A stretch of DNA of 12,592 bases from DATKCJ01 sp035513275 (GTDB lineage Bacteria > Verrucomicrobiota > Verrucomicrobiia > Opitutales > Opitutaceae): contig DATKCJ010000040.1 in the NCBI GenBank assembly GCA_035513275.1, forward strand, positions 1 to 12,592, given 5' to 3'. This document shows, piece after piece, positions 5,884 through 12,206 of the stretch (position 1 is its first letter; each line of letters starts with the position of its first letter). Made by a program: the position numbers and the translations under genes. The notes beneath the pieces were generated by a model. The model was not told the origin of the DNA, made no database searches, and saw nothing but the letters and a program-made list of their open reading frames with translations.

Positions 5884-6478
5884 ATGTCCGCCGTGCGCAG
5901 TTCGCTCACGCACCTCCCCAACGCGATCAGCATCGCGCATCGTCATCGCGCCGGTCGCGCTCTGGTCGGCGTGGGAAGGATACGAAGGTGTCTACAAGAG
6001 CCTCTTCACCGTCGCGGTGGTGAGCGATTTTCTCGACGGCGCGATTGCGCGAATGCTGCGGATCGAGTCGGACCTCGGTGCGCGGCTCGATGCGTTTGCC
6101 GACATGCTCACGTATCTCGTTTGCTTCTTTGCTGTCGGCTGGCTTTGGCCGGACTTCATCTTCGATCGCATGTGGCTGATTGCATTCTTGCTCATCGCCT
6201 ACGTAATCAGCTTCGCGATCGGGTTCCTGCGGTTCAGGCGGCTCAACGCGTTTCACTCGCTGGCGGGAAAGATCTCCGCGGTGCTCATGGCTGCTGGACT
6301 CATCGTGTGGTTCATCGGCGGCCCCGGCTGGGTGTTCACCGCGGCTCTCGCGTTTACGCTCTTGTCTGCATTGGAGCAAATCGTCATCGCCTCGGTGATC
6401 CCTTTGTGGCGAGTCGAAGTGCCGACCGTGTGGCACGCGGTCAACCTGCGCCGCACCGGGCACCCGCCTTCAACATGA
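5884..6478 (+). pseudogene. CDP-alcohol phosphatidyltransferase, broken by a frameshift near 5935-5938
   Basis: The family transfers a CDP-linked lipid or alcohol head group in the inner membrane, making phospholipids such as phosphatidylglycerol phosphate. The diagnostic D-x2-DG-x2-AR-x8-G-x3-D-x3-D motif is perfect, beginning with the GAT at 6026 (DFLDGAIAR … GARLDAFAD). Several hydrophobic membrane helices follow. The expected N-terminus (LPNAISIA, then an Arg, then IVIAPVAL) is split over two frames: the ATG at 5884 reads MSAVRSSLTHLPNAISIA, and IVIAPVAL continues in the next frame from 5939. Two bases appear to be missing from a GCGC tract at 5935-5938; restoring them gives a 198-residue protein of normal family length. 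This is either a sequencing or assembly error or a real inactivating deletion. The next gene overlaps its stop (ATGA). Confidence 0.82.
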
Positions 6479-6804
6479 GCATTGGATTCGCAACAACACC
6501 CGAGCCGCCCTATCTCGCCGTGATCTTTACCTCGCGGCTCAGCCCCGACGACGCGGGCTACGCCGCTATGGGCGCCGAGATGGAGGCGCTGGCTGCGAAA
6601 CAGCCGGGCTACCTCGGCATCGAATCCGCGCGCGGTGCCGACGGAGTGGGCATCACGGTTTCCTACTGGCGCGACGAGGAGTCGGTCCGCGCATGGAAGG
6701 CAGTCGCCCGCCACCGCGCCGCACAGGCGGCCGGCCGCGCACAGTGGTATGAACGTTTCGAGGTGCGCGTCGCCCGGGTGGAGCGCGCCTATGGCGGACC
6801 TTGA
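6475..6804 (+). CDS. Antibiotic-biosynthesis-monooxygenase (ABM) fold protein
   Basis: The 109-residue protein matches the small dimeric alpha+beta-barrel ABM family. Visible are the first strand YLAVIFTSRL (13-22), a helix with YAAMGAEMEALA (29-40), then QPGYLGIESAR (43-53), the strand ITVSYWRDEES (60-70) and the helix VRAWKAVARHRAAQ (71-84), closing with WYERFEVRVARVER (91-104). Some relatives oxidise quinol-like compounds without cofactor, others bind haem, and many are uncharacterised; the family alone does not give a substrate. The ATG overlaps the preceding stop as ATGA (6475-6478), so the gene is translationally coupled to the CDP-alcohol transferase. The upstream frameshift leaves the 5884 frame open straight through into this gene without a stop. 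Confidence 0.85.
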   Translation: MSIGFATTPEPPYLAVIFTSRLSPDDAGYAAMGAEMEALAAKQPGYLGIESARGADGVGITVSYWRDEESVRAWKAVARHRAAQAAGRAQWYERFEVRVARVERAYGGP

Positions 6805-6810
6805 GGAGAG

Positions 6811-6857
6811 CGCGCAGTCTGCGCGTCCTATTTCGTAGACAAGAAACCGGCGTTTCT
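6811..6857 (+). terminator. Two stem-loops after the ABM gene, possible terminator
   Basis: CGCGCA-GTC-TGCGCG (6811-6825) lies six bases after the ABM stop, and AGAAAC-CGGC-GTTTCT (6842-6857) follows. The first is GC-rich but is followed only by TCCTATTT, so termination is possible rather than clear. They occupy the 76-base gap before the next gene. Confidence 0.4.
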
Positions 6858-6880
6858 ACTGCCTGTCTCACCCCCGAATC

Positions 6881-7735
6881 TTGCCGACCCAACCCACACA
6901 CGACGGAGCTGCGAACTCCAGGCACTTCGACAGGACGCTCTGTCCCATTTGCGAGGCCATGCCCTCGCGCACGCTTTCCGCGCCCGATCCGTGGCGGCTC
7001 GCCTGGTGCGGCGACTGCCATCTCGCCTACATCACAAATCCGCCGCACTACGAAGCGCTCACCGCGGAGTTTGAATGGGATCAGAGCGCCGACGCGGAAC
7101 GGCTGCGGCGCCATGCTGCGCACAGTCGTATCGGCAGCGTGAACATCAAGGTCATCGCGTGGCTCAAGCGGACCTACCGCGCGCTGATGCGCCACAACAA
7201 GCTCCTCGCTCTTTCGCGGAGGTATGGGCTCTCGGGCGAGGTGATCGACGTCGGCTGTGGCGACGGGAACATGTGGGACTCGCTTCCATCCGGATGCGCG
7301 CCCGTCGGCATCGAGCTTTCGCCGGTGCTCGTGCGTGTGGCCCGGGCCCGCCTCAAGGGAAAGCCCGGCCGCTTGATCGAGTGCGACGCGCTCGGCGGGC
7401 TGCGCGAGATCGGCGACTCGAGCGCGAACGGTGCGATTCTCATCAGCTACCTCGAACACGAGGCAAACCCCTCGGCAGCGATTCGCGAGCTGCGGCGCAC
7501 GCTGCGTCCCGGCGCCATCGCGATCCTGAAGATGCCCAACTATGCGTGTTGGAACCGCACGATCCGCGGCCCGCGCTGGTGCGGCTTCCGGTTTCCGGAC
7601 CACGTGAACTACTTCACGCCGCGCGCGCTTCGGAGAATCCTCGCGCGAGGCGGCTTCGAGATCGTGAGCTACGGATTCGCGGATCATCCCCCGACAAGCG
7701 ACAACATGTGGTGCGTTGCGCGCGTGCCGCGCTAG
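6881..7735 (+). CDS. SAM-dependent methyltransferase with N-terminal zinc ribbon
   Basis: The 284-residue protein joins a four-cysteine ribbon (CPIC at 21-24, CGDC at 43-46, ending CHLAYI) to a class I methyltransferase domain. Motif I is EVIDVGCGDGN (120-130), the acidic strand-2 residue is in VGIELS (142-147), and the late segments PNYACWN (219-225) and FPDHVNYFTPRALRRIL (238-254) are typical of the Methyltransf_23-like enzymes found in polysaccharide and lipopolysaccharide loci. Such enzymes modify sugars or small molecules; the substrate is unknown and no sugar cluster is next to it. The start is uncertain. TTG at 6881 is the only common start codon after the in-frame stop TAG at 6836-6838 and before the ribbon, and it has no good ribosome site. 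The gene converges with the esterase, 21 bases away. Confidence 0.85.
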   Translation: MPTQPTHDGAANSRHFDRTLCPICEAMPSRTLSAPDPWRLAWCGDCHLAYITNPPHYEALTAEFEWDQSADAERLRRHAAHSRIGSVNIKVIAWLKRTYRALMRHNKLLALSRRYGLSGEVIDVGCGDGNMWDSLPSGCAPVGIELSPVLVRVARARLKGKPGRLIECDALGGLREIGDSSANGAILISYLEHEANPSAAIRELRRTLRPGAIAILKMPNYACWNRTIRGPRWCGFRFPDHVNYFTPRALRRILARGGFEIVSYGFADHPPTSDNMWCVARVPR

Positions 7736-7756
7736 GCTGCAAACGCCGCGCCTGAT

Positions 7757-8506
7757 TCAAAGACCCTTCGGTGCTGGTTCGACGGCATCGCTGCCACTTT
7801 CGGACAGTGCCCACCGAAGCGCTCCCGGAAGCGCAAGGCTCCAGCTTGCGAAGTCGTGCCCTCCGTCGAATTCGACATACTTGGGATAGCCGCCTCGCCC
7901 CCGAAGCGCGTCGCGAAACCTCCTGACGCCCTCCATCTGGGATACGACCTGCAGCACGTCATCCTTGTGTCGCACATTCTCATGGGTTTCACGCCGGCCG
8001 ACATCGAGGTAGAATTCCGCCTCCGGCTTCGCGTCGGCTGCCGCCAGGTGCCCACAGATCCAACAATCGTTCCACCAGAACGACCCCGACTGGGCGATGA
8101 CCTTCGTAAACCGGCGTGGCGCATTCAGCGCCACATACGCTGCCGCGAGACCCGTGTAGCTGAGTCCCACGATCACGCGTTCGCGCGCCGCCCGAACGAA
8201 AGGGTGCGCCGCCTCAAGCCATGGGAGAAATTCTTCATCAATGAAGCGCGCAAAAGGTGGGTGGCATTCGCACTCGATCCACCTGGAGGCGACACTCTCG
8301 ATCGAGACGAAAACGAAAAGCGTGCTCTCAATCTCGCCTGCTGCGTGCAAGGCGTCGACTATCGCTCCAGCACCGACGCGGTCCCGATAAAGTTCCGCGT
8401 CGAGAAATACGGCCAGATTCGTCGGCGACTGATCGAACTCACGAATCCAAATCGTCCGCTCGTTCCTCAGGTGTGCGCTCCGCAGTCTGTGCTCGGTCTC
8501 CTTCAT
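7757..8506 (-). CDS. Fes/esterase-D-like alpha/beta hydrolase
   Basis: The 249-residue protein resembles the putative-esterase family (PF00756), which includes enterochelin esterase and S-formylglutathione hydrolase. The nucleophile elbow is VGLSYTGLA (113-121) with S116, followed by VIAQSGSFWW (136-145), the YLDVGRRETHEN segment (167-178) where this family often has VGxxE, and the histidine FDGGHDFASW (213-222) with H217. Instead of the usual GxSxGG it has GLSYTG, with Thr for the first Gly. No signal peptide is visible, so it is probably cytosolic. The ATG at 8506 has GGAA just before it; an in-frame TTG at 8569 would add a 21-residue arginine-rich tail that looks non-coding. Substrate unknown. 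A 195-base gap with a long hairpin separates it from the divergent LysE gene. Confidence 0.84.
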   Translation of the reverse strand: MKETEHRLRSAHLRNERTIWIREFDQSPTNLAVFLDAELYRDRVGAGAIVDALHAAGEIESTLFVFVSIESVASRWIECECHPPFARFIDEEFLPWLEAAHPFVRAARERVIVGLSYTGLAAAYVALNAPRRFTKVIAQSGSFWWNDCWICGHLAAADAKPEAEFYLDVGRRETHENVRHKDDVLQVVSQMEGVRRFRDALRGRGGYPKYVEFDGGHDFASWSLALPGALRWALSESGSDAVEPAPKGL

Positions 8507-8601
8507 TTCCGTTCCGCGTCGGCGACAGTCATGTTCACGCGACGCTACCCCACGCCTCGCATCGGACAAGCGGGCAATCGGATCACCTGCGCTTCCGAAA
8601 A

Positions 8602-8664
8602 CCTCATGGAGACCAAGCCAGTGTTATGTAACGACCGTTACATAACGCTGGCTTGGCTCCGAGG
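8602..8664. repeat. 63-base near-perfect snap-back hairpin
   Basis: The core arms 8613-8632 and 8637-8656 pair over 20 bases, 19 Watson-Crick plus one G-T (8622/8647), around a GACC loop. Beyond a bulged A (8612), four more pairs (8608-8611 with 8657-8660) and, after an AT bulge, another four (8602-8605 with 8661-8664) extend the stem to 28 pairs. The inner part TGTTATGTAAC/GTTACATAACG would also serve as a dyad operator. There is no T run, so it is not a standard terminator on either strand. It lies between the divergent esterase and LysE genes, 38 bases before the latter's start. Confidence 0.92.
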
Positions 8665-8701
8665 ATTTGCCTCTAGCGAAGGCACCGCTCACCCTGCCGC
8701 C

Positions 8702-9316
8702 GTGCCCTTCGATCTAGTTACGGTTCTGGTGATCATGACGGTCAGCCTCATCACGCCGGGACCGGACATGCTTCTCGTTCTCAAGAACAGTCTCGGCGGA
8801 CGGTCGCGCGGTCTCTCGACCGTCGCGGGCATCACCGTGGGGCTGGCTTTGCAAACGACCGCGCTCTCGATCGGCTTCACGCTGCTGACCGCCCACACCT
8901 CCGCAATTTCAGAGGGCCTGCGCTGGGGCGGAGCGGGCGTCCTCATTTGGTTTGGGCTGCGCGCGCTGTTCGCCCGCACCCCGCAAACCGCGATGGCCTC
9001 GGCCGGATCCGCCAAAGGCATGGCGCGCGACGCCTTCTTTGAGGGCCTCCTGTGCAATCTCACAAACCCGAAGGCATTCCTGTTCTTCACGGGACTGTTT
9101 TCCCAGTTGATCCGTCCTGACTCGCCGGCGTGGATCTCGTATGCGCTGCCCGCACTGCTCACGGTACATGGCGCGGTTTGTTGGACGGTCATCGCACTCC
9201 TCTTGCAGGCTGGCGGTGTCTCCTCCCGTCTTGAACGCGCGCAACACATCCTCGTGCGCGTCTTCGGCGCGCTGCTCGTCCTCTTCGGTCTCGGGCTTGT
9301 GTTCTGGCGGCCTTAG
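8702..9316 (+). CDS. LysE/RhtB-family amino-acid exporter
   Basis: The 204-residue inner-membrane protein has the length and motifs of the LysE/RhtB family, which exports amino acids or related small molecules by the membrane potential. The signature SLITPGPDMLLVLKNSLGG (15-33) is at the end of helix 1, and the second family motif NLTNPKAFLFF (119-129) is intact. About six hydrophobic helices are visible: residues 4-18, 40-65, 74-90, 120-137 and two more between 145 and the C-terminus. The GTG at 8702 gives the standard start just before helix 1. The same frame is open far upstream (to 7856), but that part lies opposite the esterase gene and does not look like this family. No ribosome site is evident. 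The hairpin at 8602-8664 would lie in or near its leader. Substrate unknown. Confidence 0.9.
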   Translation: MPFDLVTVLVIMTVSLITPGPDMLLVLKNSLGGRSRGLSTVAGITVGLALQTTALSIGFTLLTAHTSAISEGLRWGGAGVLIWFGLRALFARTPQTAMASAGSAKGMARDAFFEGLLCNLTNPKAFLFFTGLFSQLIRPDSPAWISYALPALLTVHGAVCWTVIALLLQAGGVSSRLERAQHILVRVFGALLVLFGLGLVFWRP

Positions 9317-9359
9317 CGGACGAATTGCATCGCCGCGTGAATCGGACGAGACTGCGGTC

Positions 9360-9845
9360 GTGCCAAAACTTGTTCCTGAAAAGCTCTTTCGCAAATTTCT
9401 TGATGCAATGCCGATTGCCTGCGTCGACGTGGCTATCGTCGACTGCGGCAGCGTGCTGCTGGTGAAGCGCAAGGACGCGCCGGCTCGTGGCCAGTGGTGG
9501 GTGCCGGGCGGCCGCGTGTTGAAGCGCGAGATGCTCCGCGAGACGGCTGCGCGAAAGGCGCGCGACGAAGTCGGGATCGAGTGCCACATCGGGCCGATCA
9601 TCCACACGGCGGAGACGATCTTCCACGACGGACCCGGCGGGATCGACGTGCACAGCATCAACGCGTGCTTCTTCGCCTACCCCGCGGAGCCGGCCGCAGT
9701 GGCGCGGCTCGACGACCACCACGCCGCTCACAAATGGGTGCGCGAAATCCCCGAAGGGCTCCATCCTTACGTCACGCGCTGCCTCCAGGCCGCAGGCCTC
9801 GAGCCTGCGAAGCGCAGCAAGCGAGTGCGGCGCGCCAAGCCGTGA
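9360..9845 (+). CDS. Nudix hydrolase resembling GDP-mannose mannosyl hydrolase
   Basis: The 161-residue protein has a Nudix fold whose box departs from G-x5-E-x7-REUXEE-x-GU. The G51 and E57 positions are kept, but the REUXEE core reads R65-K-A-R-D-E70. GDP-mannose mannosyl hydrolase (Gmm) likewise lacks the usual catalytic Glu of this core; it hydrolyses the sugar C-O bond of GDP-mannose or GDP-glucose. As I recall its published residues, Asp22, Arg52, Arg65, Glu70 and His124 line the Gmm site. Here D23, R52, R65, E70 and H121 (in LDDHHAAHKW) fall at matching places, and the PARGQWWVPGGR segment (41-52) matches the Gmm-like PAQGYWFVPGGR. Family and substrate are therefore plausible but untested. 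The GTG at 9360 starts 43 bases after the LysE stop; the ATG at residue 17 is an alternative. Confidence 0.82.
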   Translation: MPKLVPEKLFRKFLDAMPIACVDVAIVDCGSVLLVKRKDAPARGQWWVPGGRVLKREMLRETAARKARDEVGIECHIGPIIHTAETIFHDGPGGIDVHSINACFFAYPAEPAAVARLDDHHAAHKWVREIPEGLHPYVTRCLQAAGLEPAKRSKRVRRAKP

Positions 9846-9885
9846 CATGCGTCCGCAGAGTTGAACCATCTCGAGGACCTCCCGA

Positions 9886-10380
9886 ATGAAACTCTCCCTT
9901 AACCAAAACGAAGCGCGCACCCTTGTAATGCTGCTCTATCTCGCGGAACACGTGCTCACGAACGATGGCGACAGCGTGCCGGACGGCTTTCTCCGCAAGT
10001 GTGATGCCTTGATCAGCAATCTGCTCGCCTCCGCCCGCGAGAGTGGGTGCGACGATCTGCTGAAGGAAGACATCGACGGAGACCTCTTCATCTCGCCGGA
10101 AATCGAGGAAGAGCCGGGCATGCGCGAAACGATCAGCGAGCACGAGGGCTCGCTGTTCTGGCGCGAGCTTGTGGAACGGCTCGCTGAGCGCGACTACGAG
10201 TTGAACACCGGGAAACCCGCGATCCCCGAGCCCACCGAATCATGGAAGGACGTTTCCGAAATGGAAGTCGCCGCGCTCGAGGCCGAGCTCGAGCAGCTCG
10301 AGGCAAGCTACTGGACCGAGTTCGAAAAGCACGGCGTGCAGCGTCTCCACCTCATGCGCGGCGCGGGGCGCGCGTCGTGA
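9886..10380 (+). CDS. Acidic protein of unknown function with C-terminal coiled coil
   Basis: I do not recognise this 164-residue protein. It is rich in Glu and Asp, has no signal peptide or membrane segment, and is probably a soluble cytosolic protein. The N-terminus KLSLNQNEARTLVMLLYLAEHVL (without the first Met) looks like two helices. A very acidic stretch (ESGCDDLLKEDIDGDLF, then SPEIEEEPG) lies in the middle. A heptad-like segment, EMEVAALEAELEQLEASYW, near residues 125-143 suggests a short coiled coil. It has one of the clearest ribosome sites in the window, GAGGA at 9873-9877, eight bases before the ATG, so it is almost certainly a real gene. It begins 40 bases after the Nudix gene; co-transcription is possible. 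Codon use matches its neighbours. Confidence 0.75.
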   Translation: MKLSLNQNEARTLVMLLYLAEHVLTNDGDSVPDGFLRKCDALISNLLASARESGCDDLLKEDIDGDLFISPEIEEEPGMRETISEHEGSLFWRELVERLAERDYELNTGKPAIPEPTESWKDVSEMEVAALEAELEQLEASYWTEFEKHGVQRLHLMRGAGRAS

Positions 10381-10382
10381 GC

Positions 10383-10405
10383 GCGAGCATGACGGCAGTG
10401 CTCGC
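10383..10405 (+). terminator. Hairpin right after the acidic-protein gene, possible terminator
   Basis: GCGAGCA and TGCTCGC pair perfectly over seven bases around a 9-base loop, starting two bases past the stop codon. There is no T run after it, so intrinsic termination is uncertain. Confidence 0.4.
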
Positions 10406-10446
10406 ATCCGCGTGGCGTGTGCGCGTCGGAGGAACTCTCAGTGCTC

Positions 10447-10530
10447 GTCGCGGGTGACGGGTAGGGATCATGCCAAAGTGCTTTGGAGGTAGCCCGCGAC
10501 CTCCGGGCGCGGGTTTGTGAGTGACCCGTC
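10447..10530. repeat. Palindrome-dense intergenic element
   Basis: Within 84 bases there are five perfect inverted pairs. GTCGCGGG (10447-10454) pairs with CCCGCGAC (10493-10500), and GACGGGT (10456-10462) with ACCCGTC (10524-10530). CCAAAG-TG-CTTTGG lies at 10473-10486, GGAGGT (10485-10490) pairs with ACCTCC (10499-10504), and CCCGCG (10493-10498) with CGCGGG (10508-10513). Several overlap, so they exclude one another, as in alternating RNA structures or clustered extragenic palindromes of the REP type. It is in the 195-base gap between two convergent genes; I see nothing else there. Confidence 0.7.
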
Positions 10531-10575
10531 CTCGGAGAGACCGCGGCGATGTCCACACCCGATAGCAGACAGACA

Positions 10576-10902
10576 TCACTTCGGATCCGGATGCCTGCGG
10601 CGCTGCAGATTGGCCATCGCCTCCCAGGCTTTCACGTAGGCGTCGTGGCGGTCGGGCTCGCCGACGGAGTGCTTGAAGTTGTCGTATTTCAAACCTGCAA
10701 CCACCTCGCCAAGCACGCGACCCGCGACGGTGCGCTTCACCTCGGTGCGGAATCGATAGTCGTTGTGCGCAGACTCTGAGACGACCGAACCTGGAAACAC
10801 GCGCTCGATGTCCCCGCTCAGTCGCGCTCGCACGAGAAGGTATTCCGGCTTTGTTCGGTGGGCGACGATCGAGAGAAAGGCGTTGTTCAGGTAAACCCAC
10901 AT
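10576..10902 (-). CDS. Conserved hypothetical protein, 108 residues
   Basis: The protein is short, soluble and without signal peptide, with the opening MWVYLNNAFLSIVAHRTKPE. I recall similar N-termini (MWxWLNxAFLSIVAHR) in uncharacterised proteins of many bacteria, but know no function for them. Other segments that look conserved are LLVRARLSGDIERVFPGS (residues 22-39), NDYRFRTEV (47-55) and YDNFKHSVGEPDRHDAY (73-89). The ATG at 10902 directly begins the conserved part; no ribosome site is seen. The gene follows the secreted hypothetical gene by 53 bases on the same strand and may share its transcript. The abundance of Arg and aromatic residues could suit nucleic-acid binding, but that is only a guess. 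Confidence 0.8.
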   Translation of the reverse strand: MWVYLNNAFLSIVAHRTKPEYLLVRARLSGDIERVFPGSVVSESAHNDYRFRTEVKRTVAGRVLGEVVAGLKYDNFKHSVGEPDRHDAYVKAWEAMANLQRRRHPDPK

Positions 10903-10955
10903 GGTCGCAGATTAAGCGTCGTATACCCGGACGTCCAGTCGCGCGCAGATTCCGC

Positions 10956-12143
10956 TCAGCCGCCGGCGCCCGCAAACCATCCGGTAAAGTCGCCCTTCGT
11001 GGCCTCCGCTCCCGCGAGTTCCGACTCGAACGTGCCCACGATCCACGGCCCCACGACCTCGCCCTTAAAGCGAATGTCATAGAGACCTGGTTGCACCGTC
11101 GCCGACGCGACAGTCGCCTCGATCGAGCCATCGAAGCGGCCGTTGTCCCGGCCGAGAGAAACCGCATCCGCCACGCCGCTCCAGCCCGGATCGGCGCGTC
11201 CGTTCAAGAGCGCTGAAGCAGAAATCGTGTCGCGAGAAACATCGAGCCGCACGACCGCGCGCCGACGCCAGCGTTCGCCGCCGACCAACGGCCCGTCGAA
11301 CGCAAGTTCTACCTCGGCTCGCTCGGGGAGCACCGGCACCGCGGACAGAATGGCGACGCCCGTGCGCTTCTTCACGTCGATCGGCGAGAGACCCTCGCGA
11401 AGGTCGAGCTTCAGATCCAGTTCGCGCGCTCCGGCCGCGGGAACGTCTGTGTCGCCTGCGCTGGCCAAGAGGAGGAGCTTGCCCGCGAGTCGACCGCGCT
11501 TAAGCGAAACTCCCGAAACATCGAGCCGGCGCCAAACCGGATGGATGAGCGGCGAGAACGCTGCCGACGCCACGGCGATGCCGTCGCGAAACTCGATGCC
11601 GGCGCGAACACCCGCGACTTCGCCCACGCCCGGGAGCAGCAACTCCACGAAACCGTCGCCACCTTTCATCGCCGCGAGCTTTGTCGGCGACGCGGAAAAC
11701 GCGCGCCCCGGCATTGGGCCGTTTCCCATCGACAGCTCGGCAGTGCCTGCAAGAGCTCCGTCCTTCCATACAGCGCTCACGGTGCATTTCCACGGGGCCA
11801 CCCCGGCGCGCCCCACGGCGATGATGTTTGCGGTAACGGCGCCTTCGAGTCGGGCGCCCTTAAACGCAAGCGTCGACTCCACGTCGCGCGCATCCCATCC
11901 GGCCAGCGCGGGATTGCGCGCGGCTGGCAACACGAGGACGGCCTCCACTTTCTTGCCGGCGAAAAAAATCTCAAGACGCACGGAGCGCTGCGGCGGCGAT
12001 CCGAACTCGGTAGCGAGCGCCTCGGGGATGTCGATCGACACTCGCGTGACTTCGCCGCACATCGCGGGAGCGGCGAAGGATCCGAGGATCACGGCCACCG
12101 CCGTGGCGGCGGCCGACAGTCGCAGCTTCGCAAATTTTTTCAC
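10956..12143 (-). CDS. Secreted protein of unknown function, 395 residues
   Basis: The protein begins with a signal peptide: KKFAKLR basic end, a hydrophobic core (SAAATAVAVILGSF) and a likely cleavage after APA near residue 27. A Cys at residue 29 does not fit a normal lipobox, so I do not call it a lipoprotein. The remainder lacks membrane segments and is rich in short Gly-bounded beta-strand patterns. Recurrent phrases such as WKDGALAGTAEL, LKRGRLAGKLLL and IVGTFESELAG suggest a repeated beta-sheet fold in which an element G-x-(F/L)-x-G recurs. It probably sits in the periplasm or outer membrane. I do not recognise the family. GTG at 12143 is chosen because it opens the signal peptide; GTG at 12173 would only add ten residues. 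The GNAT gene ends 63 bases upstream on the same strand. Confidence 0.75.
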   Translation of the reverse strand: MKKFAKLRLSAAATAVAVILGSFAAPAMCGEVTRVSIDIPEALATEFGSPPQRSVRLEIFFAGKKVEAVLVLPAARNPALAGWDARDVESTLAFKGARLEGAVTANIIAVGRAGVAPWKCTVSAVWKDGALAGTAELSMGNGPMPGRAFSASPTKLAAMKGGDGFVELLLPGVGEVAGVRAGIEFRDGIAVASAAFSPLIHPVWRRLDVSGVSLKRGRLAGKLLLLASAGDTDVPAAGARELDLKLDLREGLSPIDVKKRTGVAILSAVPVLPERAEVELAFDGPLVGGERWRRRAVVRLDVSRDTISASALLNGRADPGWSGVADAVSLGRDNGRFDGSIEATVASATVQPGLYDIRFKGEVVGPWIVGTFESELAGAEATKGDFTGWFAGAGG

Positions 12144-12206
12144 GGGCGGGAGGATTGCCTCATGGCGTCGCACATCGTCTACGCCGCGCGGTCCGGCCGC
12201 AACTGT

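Noticed and set aside
5795..5938. Alternative intact start of the CDP-alcohol transferase at 5795 that avoids the frameshift
   Set aside because: It overlaps the terminator hairpin and its translation (many Cys, Pro and Arg) does not resemble the family, whereas the 5884 frame gives the expected LPNAISIA start.
8602..8664. Integron attC site or rho-independent terminator as explanation for the hairpin
   Set aside because: attC sites have imperfect arms with the GTTRRRY/RYYYAAC boxes at the ends and a long variable centre; here the arms are near-perfect with a 4-base loop. There is no T run on either strand for a terminator.
7856..8701. Long plus-strand open frame running in front of the LysE gene, which would give a 486-residue protein
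   Set aside because: It lies opposite the esterase gene, its translation is arginine-rich and unlike any domain, and LysE proteins start where the GTG at 8702 is.
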